In this document: piece by piece, positions 44,262 through 53,069 of the stretch
How positions within the stretch are numbered: the stretch's first letter is position 1
Layout of the letters: each line of letters starts with the position of its first letter
From: Acidobacteriota bacterium
Lineage (GTDB): Bacteria; Acidobacteriota; Terriglobia; Bryobacterales; Bryobacteraceae
NCBI GenBank assembly: GCA_018268715.1
Contig: JAFDVZ010000024.1
Coordinates: forward strand, 62,001-126,000
DNA length: 64,000 nt
Direction of reading: 5' to 3'
Notes under the pieces: generated by a model
Seen by the model: only the letters and a program-made list of their open reading frames with translations
Database searches by the model: none
Told to the model about the DNA's origin: nothing
Translations under genes and position numbers: made by a program

Positions 44262-45293
44262 ATGTCTGATACGTATCTGCAGTGGGTCATCGGGAACACG
44301 AACACCTCCTGGTGGCACGATTCGGCCGAGTCAGCCGAACTGGACCTCGGTCTGGCGCGCGGTTGTGTCGGCGTCACCACCAATCCGTTTCTTTCCAATG
44401 TTGCCGTTGTGAAGGATCGCGGCCTGTGGGCGGAGGAAATCAACGCGGTGCTGGCCCAGAAGCTTTCCGGCGAAGCCAAAGCCGAGGCTCTGGTGCACGT
44501 CGCCGTAACCAAGACGGCGGCGAAGCTGATGCCGCAATTTGAGGCGAGCGGCGGCGAACGCGGATTAGTCTGCGCGCAGGTCAATCCGCTTCGGGCCGGC
44601 GATCGCGATTGCATGGTGGCGATGGCGCGACGCTTCACCCAATGGTCGCCGAACATCGCCGTGAAACTGCCGGCCACCTCCGCCGGCCTGGATGTTCTGG
44701 AGGAGTGCATCGCCGAAGGCGTCACCTGCACGGCCACCGTCAGCTTCACGGTGCCGCAGGTTGTCCAGGTGGCCGAACGGCACCGCCGCGGCATCGAGCG
44801 CGCGAAGAAGAACGGCGTCACGCCGGGCAAGTGTTTCGCGGTGATCATGATTGGTCGGCTGGACGACTATCTGCGCGAAGTGGCGCACGATACCCAGGCG
44901 CCGGTCAGCGAATCCGACATTCAACAAGCCGGTGTGGCCGCCACCAAGCGCGCCTACGCCATCTACAAGGAGCGCGGCTACGAAGCCGTGCTGCTGGTGG
45001 CGGCGCTGCGCGGCTCTTATCACCTGACTGAAATCGCGGGGGCGGATCTCATCATGTCGATCGCGCCGGCGTTTCAGGAAGTTTTCGTCAACAAGGACTT
45101 CCCGCGCGAGCAGCGCATTGCGGCCCCCGTCCCCGCCGACGTGCTCGACCGGCTGCGCACCATGCCCGAGTTCGTCCGCGCCTACGAGCCGGACGGAATG
45201 GCGCCCGAGGAGTTCGTCACCTACGGCGCGACGCAACGCACGCTCTCGCAGTTCTGCGAGGTCGGGTGGAAACTGCTCGAAGCATTCCATTAG
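44262..45293 (+). CDS. Transaldolase-family protein
   Basis: A 343-residue class-I aldolase-fold protein starting at ATG 44262. The Schiff-base lysine is K135 in NIAVKLPATSAG, with the N-terminal GVTTNP segment and the later CTATVSFTVPQ motif of transaldolases. It moves a three-carbon dihydroxyacetone unit in the non-oxidative pentose-phosphate pathway, or it may be a fructose-6-phosphate-aldolase-like relative; the length is nearer to transaldolase, with the C-terminal extension about 100 residues longer than short aldolases. It has its own promoter and is 24 bases before the E2 gene, so it shares that operon. Confidence 0.82.
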   Translation: MSDTYLQWVIGNTNTSWWHDSAESAELDLGLARGCVGVTTNPFLSNVAVVKDRGLWAEEINAVLAQKLSGEAKAEALVHVAVTKTAAKLMPQFEASGGERGLVCAQVNPLRAGDRDCMVAMARRFTQWSPNIAVKLPATSAGLDVLEECIAEGVTCTATVSFTVPQVVQVAERHRRGIERAKKNGVTPGKCFAVIMIGRLDDYLREVAHDTQAPVSESDIQQAGVAATKRAYAIYKERGYEAVLLVAALRGSYHLTEIAGADLIMSIAPAFQEVFVNKDFPREQRIAAPVPADVLDRLRTMPEFVRAYEPDGMAPEEFVTYGATQRTLSQFCEVGWKLLEAFH

Positions 45294-45317
45294 GCTGCAA
45301 GTAGAGACATAAATACG

Positions 45318-46565
45318 ATGGCTACGCCCGTAGAGATGCCGAAACTCGGCAATACGGTTGAGGATTGTCTACTCTCGAAGTGGATCAAGCAGAAGGGGGA
45401 CTCGGTCGCCGCCGGTGAAATCGTGGCGGAGATCGAGACGGACAAAGCAACCTTTGAAGTGCCCGCGCCGGCGGCGGGTGTGCTGCTCGCAACCTTCTTT
45501 GAGGAAGGCTCGCTGGCGCCGGTGTTCACCAACATTTGCGTCATCGGCGAGCCTGGTGAGGACGTGTCAGCCTTTGCGCCGGGTGGGGCGAAGGCTCCGT
45601 CTCCGGCCGCAACCGTCGATCAGCCTGCTGCGGCTCCTGTTGAGACCCAAGCGGCGCCGCCTGTCGCGGCCGCAGCCCCAGTCCCGGCGGCGGAGACGTT
45701 CGCCAGTCCACGAGCCCGGCGTTTCGCCGAGGAGCATCGCATGGATGTCCGAGGCATCCAGGGGTCGGGGCCGGGCGGACGCGTGCTCGAACAGGATGTC
45801 CGTGACGCGTTTTATACAAAGCCGCGACCTTCTGTCGTAGTCGTGGAGACCGCGGCGCAGGCCGAACCCGCGCCCGCCAAGACGACGGCGATGGGCGGCA
45901 TCCGCGACAAGATCGCGCGCCGCATGCGCGAGGCATTGGCGTCCACGGCCCAGTACACGTTGACCGCCTCGGCCGACGCCACGGCCCTGCTGGCCATGCG
46001 GGCGAAGATCAAGGCGCGGCGCGGCGAACTGCCGGACATCAACCTGAACGATCTGGTGCTGTTCTGCACCGTAAAGGCGCTGCTCCGCATGCCGCAACTC
46101 AACGCGGAGCTGAAGGACGGCAAGCTGCAGCAGTATGCGCATGTGAATCTCGGATTCGCCTGCGACACCGACCGCGGTCTGATGGTGCCGGTGATCCGCA
46201 ACGCGCACGCGCTGACGCTCGCCGAGTTGTCCGTCGCCGCGAAGGATCTGGCGGATCGCGCCGTGAAGGGCCGCATTCTTCCCGACGAACTGTCGGGCGG
46301 CACGTTCACGGTGAGCAACCTCGGCAGCCTCGGCATCGAATCGTTCACGCCGATCATCAACGCTCCACAGGTGGCGATCCTCGGCGTCGACGCGATCGAT
46401 CTGCGCATGGTGCGCCGCAACGGGCGCGTGGAGATCGAGGACCGCATCGGCCTGTCGCTGACCTGCGACCATCAGGTGATCGATGGGGCGCCGGGCGCCC
46501 GCTTCCTGGGCGTCGTGCGGGAGTGCATTGAAGATGTGGCGGCGCTGAGCGGGCTGAAGGTATAG
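45318..46565 (+). CDS. 2-oxoacid dehydrogenase E2 (dihydrolipoyl acyltransferase)
   Basis: A 415-residue E2 with a single N-terminal lipoyl domain (ETDKATFEVPAPAAG, lipoyl Lys near 44), an Ala/Pro-rich linker, a peripheral-subunit-binding domain about 130-165 (SPRARRFAEEHRMD) and a catalytic domain from about 195 to 410. The acyltransferase motif near the C-terminus is DHQVIDGAPGARFL (usually DHRVIDG), with the catalytic His and Asp kept. It transfers acyl groups from E1 to CoA. The gene order E2, E3, E1 and the E1 type cannot show whether pyruvate, branched-chain or acetoin is the substrate. Confidence 0.9.
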   Translation: MATPVEMPKLGNTVEDCLLSKWIKQKGDSVAAGEIVAEIETDKATFEVPAPAAGVLLATFFEEGSLAPVFTNICVIGEPGEDVSAFAPGGAKAPSPAATVDQPAAAPVETQAAPPVAAAAPVPAAETFASPRARRFAEEHRMDVRGIQGSGPGGRVLEQDVRDAFYTKPRPSVVVVETAAQAEPAPAKTTAMGGIRDKIARRMREALASTAQYTLTASADATALLAMRAKIKARRGELPDINLNDLVLFCTVKALLRMPQLNAELKDGKLQQYAHVNLGFACDTDRGLMVPVIRNAHALTLAELSVAAKDLADRAVKGRILPDELSGGTFTVSNLGSLGIESFTPIINAPQVAILGVDAIDLRMVRRNGRVEIEDRIGLSLTCDHQVIDGAPGARFLGVVRECIEDVAALSGLKV

Positions 46566-46568
46566 GCG

Positions 46569-47906
46569 ATGTACGATCTCATCGTTATCGGGGCCGGGCC
46601 GGGAGGCTATGAGGCGGCGGCGCACGCCGCTCACCTGGGCAAGAAGGTCGCGCTCATCGAGAAGGGAAAGGTCGGCGGCACGTGCCTCAACGTCGGCTGC
46701 ATCCCGACTAAGGCGTTTCTGAAGTCCGCCAAGCTGTTCGCCGAAGCCAGGCGCGGCGCGTCGTTCGGCGTGCGTGTCAACGGGCTGAGCCTCGACATGC
46801 CGGCGGTCGTCGCGCGCAAGGACAAGATCGTCGGGACCCTGACGCGCGGCGTCGCTTCCATGCTGAAGCGCGCGGGCGTCGAGACCATCGCCGGACACGC
46901 GCGCATCGTCGCCAGGGGCAAGGTGGTCGTCGACGGGCAGACGTTTGAGGCGGAGAACATCCTGATCGCCACCGGCTCCCGGCCCGCGGTTCCGCGCATC
47001 CCGGGGCTCGAGACGGCGCTCGATTCCACCGGCATCCTGGACCGCGCCAGCGTGCCCGAAAGCATCGTCATCATAGGCGGCGGCTTCATCGGGCTTGAGT
47101 TCGCCGGGTTCTACGCGGCGGTCGGCTCGAAGGTCACCGTGCTGGAGGCTTTACCCAACGCCGCCGCGGGCTGCGATCGTGACATCGCCAAGCGCCTGAC
47201 CGACAGCCTGGTGAAGGAAGGCGTCGCGCTGAAGACTTCATGCCGCGTGCTGGCGGTTGAAGGCTCCGCGGTCCGCTATCGCGACGCGGCGGGCGAGACC
47301 CACACCATCGAGGCCGAGTGCGTGCTGAACTCCACCGGCCGTGTCCCCGTGGTGAATGACTTGGGCCTTGAAACCATCGCGCTCGACTTCGACGCGCGCG
47401 GCGTCCGCACGTCCGACGAAGGCCGCACAAGCGTGCCCGGCGTGTGGGCTTGCGGCGATGTAACCGGCCGCCGGTTGCTCGCGCACGCGGCGACTCGTGA
47501 AGGCTTCGTCGCCGTCAACAACATGTTTGGCGTGAAGGATCGCATTCACTACCACACGATCCCCGCCGTGATCTACACACACCCCGAAGTCGCCAGCGTC
47601 GGCTACACCGAAGAGGAGCTGAAGGCGCAAGGCGTCGCCTACAAGCGCGCGCTGCTGCCAATGAGCGTCGCCGGCCGGTTCCTGGTGGAGAACGAAGGCG
47701 CTTCGGGCGTTATCAAGGCGCTCGCGGATACGCGGCACGGCGAGATTCTCGGCGTGCATGCGGCGGGCGACGGCGCTAGCGAGTTTATCGTGCTGGCGGC
47801 CGCCATGATGGAGACTGGCATGCGCGCACGCGACATACACCCCGTTGTGTTCCCGCACCCGACGGTCTCCGAAGCGTTGAAGAGCGCCCTTCTGGAAGTC
47901 ATTTGA
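46569..47906 (+). CDS. lpdA: Dihydrolipoyl dehydrogenase (E3)
   Basis: A 445-residue flavoprotein disulfide oxidoreductase three bases after the E2 stop. FAD motif [14 protein letters not shown], redox disulfide C39/C44 in [17 protein letters not shown] motif [14 protein letters not shown], second FAD motif VWACGDVTG, and the C-terminal catalytic His-Glu in [14 protein letters not shown]. It reoxidises dihydrolipoyl groups on E2 with NAD+. Length slightly under the usual 460-470 but with all conserved features. It is co-transcribed with E2 before and E1 13 bases after. Confidence 0.94.
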   Translation: MYDLIVIGAGPGGYEAAAHAAHLGKKVALIEKGKVGGTCLNVGCIPTKAFLKSAKLFAEARRGASFGVRVNGLSLDMPAVVARKDKIVGTLTRGVASMLKRAGVETIAGHARIVARGKVVVDGQTFEAENILIATGSRPAVPRIPGLETALDSTGILDRASVPESIVIIGGGFIGLEFAGFYAAVGSKVTVLEALPNAAAGCDRDIAKRLTDSLVKEGVALKTSCRVLAVEGSAVRYRDAAGETHTIEAECVLNSTGRVPVVNDLGLETIALDFDARGVRTSDEGRTSVPGVWACGDVTGRRLLAHAATREGFVAVNNMFGVKDRIHYHTIPAVIYTHPEVASVGYTEEELKAQGVAYKRALLPMSVAGRFLVENEGASGVIKALADTRHGEILGVHAAGDGASEFIVLAAAMMETGMRARDIHPVVFPHPTVSEALKSALLEVI

Positions 47907-47919
47907 GGAAACGATAGAA

Positions 47920-50379
47920 ATGCCGAAAGCACTGTTGATCGATCCCGCGCAGGTCCTGGCTCCGGGCAGCATCCATTTCGAGGACATCCCGGTGAACCGC
48001 TACAACCGGACCATCGAGGAGGAGAAAGCTCATCACACGCAGGCGGACTTCCTCGAGATCTGGCGCGACATGTGCGCCATACGCGAGTTCGAGACGATTC
48101 TCAGCCAGGTGAAGCTGACCGGCGCCTACAAGGGCGTCGCGTACAACCACCTGGGCCCCGCGCATCTTTCGATCGGGCAGGAAGCGGCCGCGGTCGGCAT
48201 GGCCTTCGACCTCACGCCCGACGACCACATCTTCGGCTCGCACCGCAGCCACGGCGAGATCCTGGCCAAAGGCCTTTCAGCCATCCGCGCGCTCGACGAA
48301 GCGAAGCTGACGGCGATCATGGAGTCCTATCTTGGCGGCGCGATCCTGCGGCCGGTCGAGAAAGGTCACTCGGGGTCGGTGAAGGACCTGGCCCTGAAGT
48401 TCCTGGTCTACGGCGCCTACGCGGAGATCTTCGCGCGCGACACGGGCTTCAACCGCGGGCTCGGCGGATCGATGCACGCGTTCTTCACGCCGTTCGGCAT
48501 TTACCCCAACAACGCGATCGTTGGCGGGTCGGGCTCCATCGCGCCGGGCGCGGCGCTGTTCAAGCGCGTCAACCGCAAGCGCGGCATCGTAGTGTGCAAC
48601 ATCGGCGACGCTTCGTTCGCCTGCGGTCCGGTGTGGGAAGGCATCACATTCTCCGCCATGGACCAGTACCGCACGCTGTGGGATCCGACCCTCGGCGGCG
48701 GCCTGCCCATCCTGTTCCACTGCATGAACAACTTCTATGGAATGGGCGGACAGCCGATGGGCGAGACCATGGGCATGAAGTTCACGGCGCGCATCGGCGC
48801 GGGCGTGAATCCGGACCAGATGCACGCCGAGCGCGTGAACGGCTATGATCCGCTGGCCGTTATTGAAGCCGTGCGGCGCAAGAAGCAACTGCTGCTGGAA
48901 GGCCGCGGGCCCGCGCTGCTCGATACGGTGACCTACCGATTCAGCGGCCACTCTCCGTCCGATGCGTCAAGCTACCGGTCGAAGGAAGAGGTGGAGCGCT
49001 GGCAGCACGTCGATTCGATCGACGGCTACGAGAAGCGGCTGGTGGATGCCGGCGTGTACTCACAGGCCGAACTGGAGTCGGCGCGCGCGGCGGTGTGCGA
49101 GGCGGTGTTCTCCATGTTCAAGGTCGCGGTGGATCTGGAAGCTTCGCCGCGCATCGGACACGATTCGGAACTCGTCGGCGAGGTGATGTTCTCGAATCGT
49201 AAGCTCGAGAAGTTCGACGACCGGCCGCCGGAACTGTTGCAGAAGCCCGAGGAAAATCCACGGGTCCAGCAGATCAAAGGCAAGATTCGCACTCCAACCG
49301 ACGGCGGCAAACCTGTGCCGAAGATGAAGGCGTACAACGTACGCGATGGAATCTTCGAGGCTCTGCTGCATCGCTTCACCATCGACCCGACGCTGGTGGC
49401 CTTCGGCGAGGAGAACCGCGATTGGGGCGGCGCCTTCGCTGTCTACCGTGGGTTGACCGAACTGCTGCCCTACCATCGCCTGTTCAACTCGCCGATTTCG
49501 GAAGCGGGGATTGTCGGCGCCGCGGTGGGCTATGCACTGGCGGGCGGCCGCGCGGTGGCGGAGCTGATGTACGCGGACTTCATCGGCCGCGCCGGCGATG
49601 AGATCTTCAATCAGCTTTCGAAGTGGCAGGGCATGTCGGCGGGCCTGCTGAACATGCCGGTGGTGCTGCGGATTTCCGTGGGCGCCAAGTACGGCGCGCA
49701 ACACTCGCAGGATTGGACCGCATTCATGGCCCACATTCCGGGCCTCAAGGTGGTCTACCCGGTGACGCCCTACGACGCCAAGGGCATGATGAACGCGGCG
49801 CTTGCGGGCACGGACCCGGTTGTGTTCTTCGAAAGCCAGAAGGTCTACGACTATGGCGAGATGTTCCTCGGATCCGGCGTGCCGGAGGGCTACTACGAGA
49901 TCGACCTGTCGCAGCCTTCGGTGAAGCGTGCTGGCGGCGATCTAACCATGATCACCTTCGGTCCGGCGTTGTACAAGGCGATTGAAGTGGCCGATATTCT
50001 GGCGGCGAAGTACGGACTGCACGCCGAAGTGATCGATCTGCGGTCGGTGAATCCGCTCGACTACAAGCCGCTGGTCGAATCGGTGAAGAAGACGGGCAAG
50101 GTGCTGTTGGCGTGCGAGGCTGTGGAGCGTGGATCGGTCATGCACGGCGTGGCGGCGAACCTGACGCAGCTTTGCTTCGACTATCTGGACGCGCCTCCGG
50201 TGGTGGTGGGATCGCGCAACTGGATCACGCCGGCGGCGGAACTCGAGTCGCTGTTCTTCCCGCAGACCAACTGGTTCCTGGACGCGATCCACGAACGCAT
50301 CGTGCCCCTAAAGGGCTACCGGCCGGAGACGAATCAGAGTCTCGGCGAACTGGCGCGGCGGGCCCGCTTGGGCGTCTGA
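47920..50379 (+). CDS. 2-oxoacid dehydrogenase E1, fused alpha and beta subunits
   Basis: An 819-residue thiamine-diphosphate enzyme with the alpha subunit first (about 40-400) and the beta subunit from about 480 to the end. The alpha part has a TPP motif starting [13 protein letters not shown] and ending in [10 protein letters not shown], and the regulatory-type loop [20 protein letters not shown]. The beta part has [29 protein letters not shown] and QHSQDW. Between [11 protein letters not shown] and GLGGSMH there are about 30 more residues than in typical E1 alpha chains (around 128-160, [20 protein letters not shown]). It decarboxylates a 2-oxoacid, or an acetoin-like ketone, and loads E2. 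It ends the operon and overlaps the DUF1801 gene. Confidence 0.9.
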   Translation: MPKALLIDPAQVLAPGSIHFEDIPVNRYNRTIEEEKAHHTQADFLEIWRDMCAIREFETILSQVKLTGAYKGVAYNHLGPAHLSIGQEAAAVGMAFDLTPDDHIFGSHRSHGEILAKGLSAIRALDEAKLTAIMESYLGGAILRPVEKGHSGSVKDLALKFLVYGAYAEIFARDTGFNRGLGGSMHAFFTPFGIYPNNAIVGGSGSIAPGAALFKRVNRKRGIVVCNIGDASFACGPVWEGITFSAMDQYRTLWDPTLGGGLPILFHCMNNFYGMGGQPMGETMGMKFTARIGAGVNPDQMHAERVNGYDPLAVIEAVRRKKQLLLEGRGPALLDTVTYRFSGHSPSDASSYRSKEEVERWQHVDSIDGYEKRLVDAGVYSQAELESARAAVCEAVFSMFKVAVDLEASPRIGHDSELVGEVMFSNRKLEKFDDRPPELLQKPEENPRVQQIKGKIRTPTDGGKPVPKMKAYNVRDGIFEALLHRFTIDPTLVAFGEENRDWGGAFAVYRGLTELLPYHRLFNSPISEAGIVGAAVGYALAGGRAVAELMYADFIGRAGDEIFNQLSKWQGMSAGLLNMPVVLRISVGAKYGAQHSQDWTAFMAHIPGLKVVYPVTPYDAKGMMNAALAGTDPVVFFESQKVYDYGEMFLGSGVPEGYYEIDLSQPSVKRAGGDLTMITFGPALYKAIEVADILAAKYGLHAEVIDLRSVNPLDYKPLVESVKKTGKVLLACEAVERGSVMHGVAANLTQLCFDYLDAPPVVVGSRNWITPAAELESLFFPQTNWFLDAIHERIVPLKGYRPETNQSLGELARRARLGV

Positions 50380-50804
50380 CCGGCCCGACGGATAATGATC
50401 CGCGGCGCCTGCGCGGGCGTTGCGGGCCGTTCGGCATCGGCCATGGCGGCGAGGATCAACTCATGCACGCCTGGCCGGTCCAGGTCCCGTGCCTCGGCGA
50501 TACGGACGTGGCGAATCAGCTTGCCCTCACCCTGTAGCAGACCGTTGGGATCGGGCAAGTGAGCGCCGAAGTTGAACCCGAGGTTCACCCACTTGGCATG
50601 TGTCGTGGTGAAGGCGAACGCCTCGCTGGGACGCTCCGTAAAGCCGAAGTGATTCGCGATGGTGTAGACCTCGTAGACGAACTCGTTAGCCTCCGGCGCG
50701 AGAGTAAGGACCATCCGCCGTGTGGCCAGCGCAAGGTCCCGAATCGTGCCGCCGTACGGCGCCAGGAGCTCCAGGTATTCAGGATCGGGTGGACGCGTCC
50801 GCAT
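50334..50804 (-). CDS. DUF1801-domain protein
   Basis: A 156-residue cytosolic protein starting at ATG 50804. It has the DUF1801 (YdhG-like) core: [35 protein letters not shown] and [16 protein letters not shown], an alpha-beta fold of unknown activity related to iron-chaperone-like SufE-fold families in some reports. A basic C-terminal tail ([15 protein letters not shown]) is extra. Its 3' end overlaps the E1 gene by 46 bases on the opposite strand, and its start is 46 bases from the divergent NTF2-like gene. Function unknown. Confidence 0.72.
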   Translation of the reverse strand: MRTRPPDPEYLELLAPYGGTIRDLALATRRMVLTLAPEANEFVYEVYTIANHFGFTERPSEAFAFTTTHAKWVNLGFNFGAHLPDPNGLLQGEGKLIRHVRIAEARDLDRPGVHELILAAMADAERPATPAQAPRIIIRRAGQTPKRARRASSPRL

Positions 50805-50850
50805 CGGATCATTGTAAATCCGCCGGCTGGGTTCGTTTCGTATTTCCAGC

Positions 50851-51264
50851 ATGAGCAACCTGGAAATCGTGCAGGAGATGTATGCGGCGTTCGGACGGGG
50901 CGACATTCCCGCGATACTAAGCCGCTTCTCCGCCGACATCGAGATCGATGTCTTCGCCAATCACACCGGTCAGAACGGCGAGATCCCGTGGTTCAAGCCG
51001 CGGCGCGGAATGGCGGACGCCATCGACTTCTTCAACGTCGTCGGTCAACTGAAGGTGTCCGAGTTCAACGTGCTGTCGCTGATGAACGGCGGCGATCAGG
51101 TGGCCGCCGAGTTCACCTTCGAAGCGGATGTCCCCGGCGGCGGGCACTATCGCGATGAGGAGGTGCACCTGTGGAAGTTCAACGAGCAGGGCAAAGTGAT
51201 CCGCCTGCGCCAGTACCTCGACTCAGCCAAGCATGTGGAGGCCGCGCGGAACTGGCCGAAATGA
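50851..51264 (+). CDS. NTF2-like (SnoaL-type) protein
   Basis: A 137-residue single-domain protein of the NTF2-like/SnoaL superfamily. The start EIVQEMYAAFGRGDIPAIL and the ending WKFNEQGKVIRLRQYLDSA are characteristic; the fold is a cone-shaped alpha-beta barrel with a hydrophobic pocket. Members are isomerases, cyclases or small-molecule carriers, and many have no known activity, so a reaction cannot be given. It diverges from the DUF1801 gene and is followed by a bidirectional hairpin. Confidence 0.8.
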   Translation: MSNLEIVQEMYAAFGRGDIPAILSRFSADIEIDVFANHTGQNGEIPWFKPRRGMADAIDFFNVVGQLKVSEFNVLSLMNGGDQVAAEFTFEADVPGGGHYRDEEVHLWKFNEQGKVIRLRQYLDSAKHVEAARNWPK

Positions 51265-51280
51265 CTAAACCCGGTCCTGT

Positions 51281-51318
51281 GTTACAGACGGCGGGAGGCC
51301 GATCCCGCCGTCCGTAAC
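51281..51318. terminator. Bidirectional hairpin terminator between converging genes
   Basis: Arms 51281-51296 and 51303-51318 form a 16-base stem with one mismatch around a six-base loop, between the NTF2-like stop (51264) and the reductase stop (51334). No T-run follows on either strand, so it may act mainly as a barrier or with Rho. Confidence 0.6.
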
Positions 51319-51333
51319 GCCGCGGGCCGAAGC

Positions 51334-52227
51334 TTACGCCGGCTTCTTCACTTCAATACCAGCCAGATCCTCAACGAAATTCACGATGGCCGAGTGATCG
51401 CAATCGCCCTTGCCGTCGTTCATCAACGCCATCAGGATCTGCTGCACCAAGCTCGTCAGCGGCAGGGGCGCCTTCAACGATTCGCCCGCCAGCAGCGCGT
51501 TCCGCAGGTCCTTCTGGTGCAGCTTGATCCGGAAGCCCGGCTTGAAATTCCGGCCGATCACCATCGGAGCCTTCGCGTTCAACACCGTCGAGCCCGCCAA
51601 ACCGCCCTTCACCGCGTTGAACACCACCTCGGGATCCAAGCCCGCCTTGGTCGCAAGCACCAGCGCTTCGCCCATGGCCGCGATGTTGCAGGCCACCATG
51701 ATCTGGTTTGCGAGTTTCGTCACGTTGCCCGCGCCCACCGCGCCCGTCAGCGTCACGCTCGAGCCCATCGCCTTCAACACCGGCTCCACCGTATCGAAGA
51801 CTTCCTTCTTGCCGCCCACCATGATCGCCAGCGTGCCGTCGACCGCCTTCGGCTCGCCGCCGCTAACCGGCGCATCCAGAAACTCGACGCCCTTCTCCGC
51901 GCAAGCCGCCGCCACCTTCTGCGACACCATCGGGCTGATCGAGCTCATATCCACCACGATCGCGCCCTTGCGAGCGCCTTCCAGTAAGCCGCCCGGTCCA
52001 AGCACCGCTTCTTCCACCTGCGGCCCGTCCGGCAGCATGGTGACAATGATGTCCGTCACGGCCGCCACCGCACTCGACGATTCGCCGCGATTCGCTCCGG
52101 CCGCCGCCACCTCGTCCACCGAAGCGGTGACGACGTCGTAGACGGTCAGTGTATGACCCGCCTTCATGAGGTTCCGGGCCATGGGTTTGCCCATGATGCC
52201 CAGGCCGATGAATCCGATATTAGCCAT
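51334..52227 (-). CDS. garR: 2-hydroxy-3-oxopropionate reductase-type beta-hydroxyacid dehydrogenase
   Basis: A 297-residue NAD(P)-dependent dehydrogenase. It has the Rossmann segment GFIGLGIMGKPMARNLMKAG, the substrate-binding FLDAPVSGGEPKAVDGTL, the catalytic K171 in GNVTKLANQ, and the C-terminal KDLRNAL segment; closest in pattern to tartronate semialdehyde reductase (GarR/GlxR), which reduces 2-hydroxy-3-oxopropionate to glycerate. Relatives act on 3-hydroxyisobutyrate or succinic semialdehyde, so the exact substrate is provisional. It lies 39 bases downstream of an SDR gene on the same strand but also has its own TATAAT. Confidence 0.84.
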   Translation of the reverse strand: MANIGFIGLGIMGKPMARNLMKAGHTLTVYDVVTASVDEVAAAGANRGESSSAVAAVTDIIVTMLPDGPQVEEAVLGPGGLLEGARKGAIVVDMSSISPMVSQKVAAACAEKGVEFLDAPVSGGEPKAVDGTLAIMVGGKKEVFDTVEPVLKAMGSSVTLTGAVGAGNVTKLANQIMVACNIAAMGEALVLATKAGLDPEVVFNAVKGGLAGSTVLNAKAPMVIGRNFKPGFRIKLHQKDLRNALLAGESLKAPLPLTSLVQQILMALMNDGKGDCDHSAIVNFVEDLAGIEVKKPA

Positions 52228-52249
52228 GTGGTTGATTAACTCCGTCGTG

Positions 52250-52255
52250 ATTATA
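52250..52255 (-). promoter_or_regulatory. Candidate -10 element of the garR-type gene
   Basis: A perfect TATAAT on the reverse strand (52255-52250), 22 bases before the ATG. A TTGGCC at 52280-52275 could be the -35 but the spacing is 19 bases. The element lies between the SDR stop and this gene. Confidence 0.45.
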
Positions 52256-52266
52256 TCGAGCCCGGA

Positions 52267-53019
52267 TCAGGCTGGGCCAAGCACCGTCAAGCCCGAATCG
52301 ATACGCAGATTTTCCCCCGTGATGGCCGTTGCGCCGCACGCCAGAAACAGCACCGCGCCAGCGACTTCCTCCACCGTCGCGATGCGCTTCAACGGCGACC
52401 GTCTCGCCGCCGCCGGGAAGATCTCCTCCGGCCAGCCCGCAAAGCGCGTATGCACCGCGCCGGGCGACAGCGCATTCACCCGCACCTCCGGCGCCAGCAC
52501 CCGCGCGAACGACTTCGTCATGCTGATCAGACCCGCCTTCGACGCCGCGTAGACGATGGTGCTGCCCGCGCCCGTGTCCGCCGCCACCGACGCGATGTTC
52601 ACGATCGCCCCTTGCTGCTGCTTCAAGTGCGGAGCCGCCGCGCGCATGCAGTAGAACGCGCCGCGAAGATTCACGTTCAGCGTGCGATCCCAGATCTCAT
52701 CGGTCAACTCGTCGAGCTTCGCATGTGGCGTCACCTTGCTCCAACCCGCGTTGTTCACCAGAACATCGAGCCGGCCCCAGCGCTCCACCGCGCCCTCAAT
52801 CAACGCCCGAGCCTCGGCGTCCACGGCGACGTTCGCCCGCACGGCTACGGCCTCGCCGCCGTTTGCGCGGATCCCCGCCGCCACCTCCTCGGCCGCCTCG
52901 CGCGATGCGCTGTAATTCACCACCACGCGCGCGCCCTCGGCCGCGAAGAGCTCGCAGATGGCGCGTCCCATGCCCGTTCCACCGCCCGTGACGACGGCTG
53001 TCCTCGCTTGTAGTTTCAC
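52267..53019 (-). CDS. SDR-family dehydrogenase (FabG-like)
   Basis: A 250-residue classical SDR with TGGGTGMGRAI (11-21), NNAG (89-92), S144, Y157 and K161 in VYAASKAGL. NADPH preference is suggested by the ASR segment after beta-2. FabG-like proteins reduce 3-oxoacyl or other carbonyl groups; there is no acyl-carrier gene nearby, so fatty-acid synthesis is not implied. It is first in a pair with the garR-type reductase. It diverges from the CocE-like gene, with 50 bases between the starts. Confidence 0.88.
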   Translation of the reverse strand: MKLQARTAVVTGGGTGMGRAICELFAAEGARVVVNYSASREAAEEVAAGIRANGGEAVAVRANVAVDAEARALIEGAVERWGRLDVLVNNAGWSKVTPHAKLDELTDEIWDRTLNVNLRGAFYCMRAAAPHLKQQQGAIVNIASVAADTGAGSTIVYAASKAGLISMTKSFARVLAPEVRVNALSPGAVHTRFAGWPEEIFPAAARRSPLKRIATVEEVAGAVLFLACGATAITGENLRIDSGLTVLGPA

Positions 53020-53069
53020 AGCGCCAGTGTATCGGACTCACTCGAACCAGGTGTGCTACCGTCGAGCCA

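Noticed and set aside
43058-44848. Long open frame on the reverse strand opposite the second GH106-like gene and the transaldolase
   Set aside because: It is a GC-driven antisense frame with low-complexity Arg/His/Gly composition and no motif, crossing two well-supported genes.
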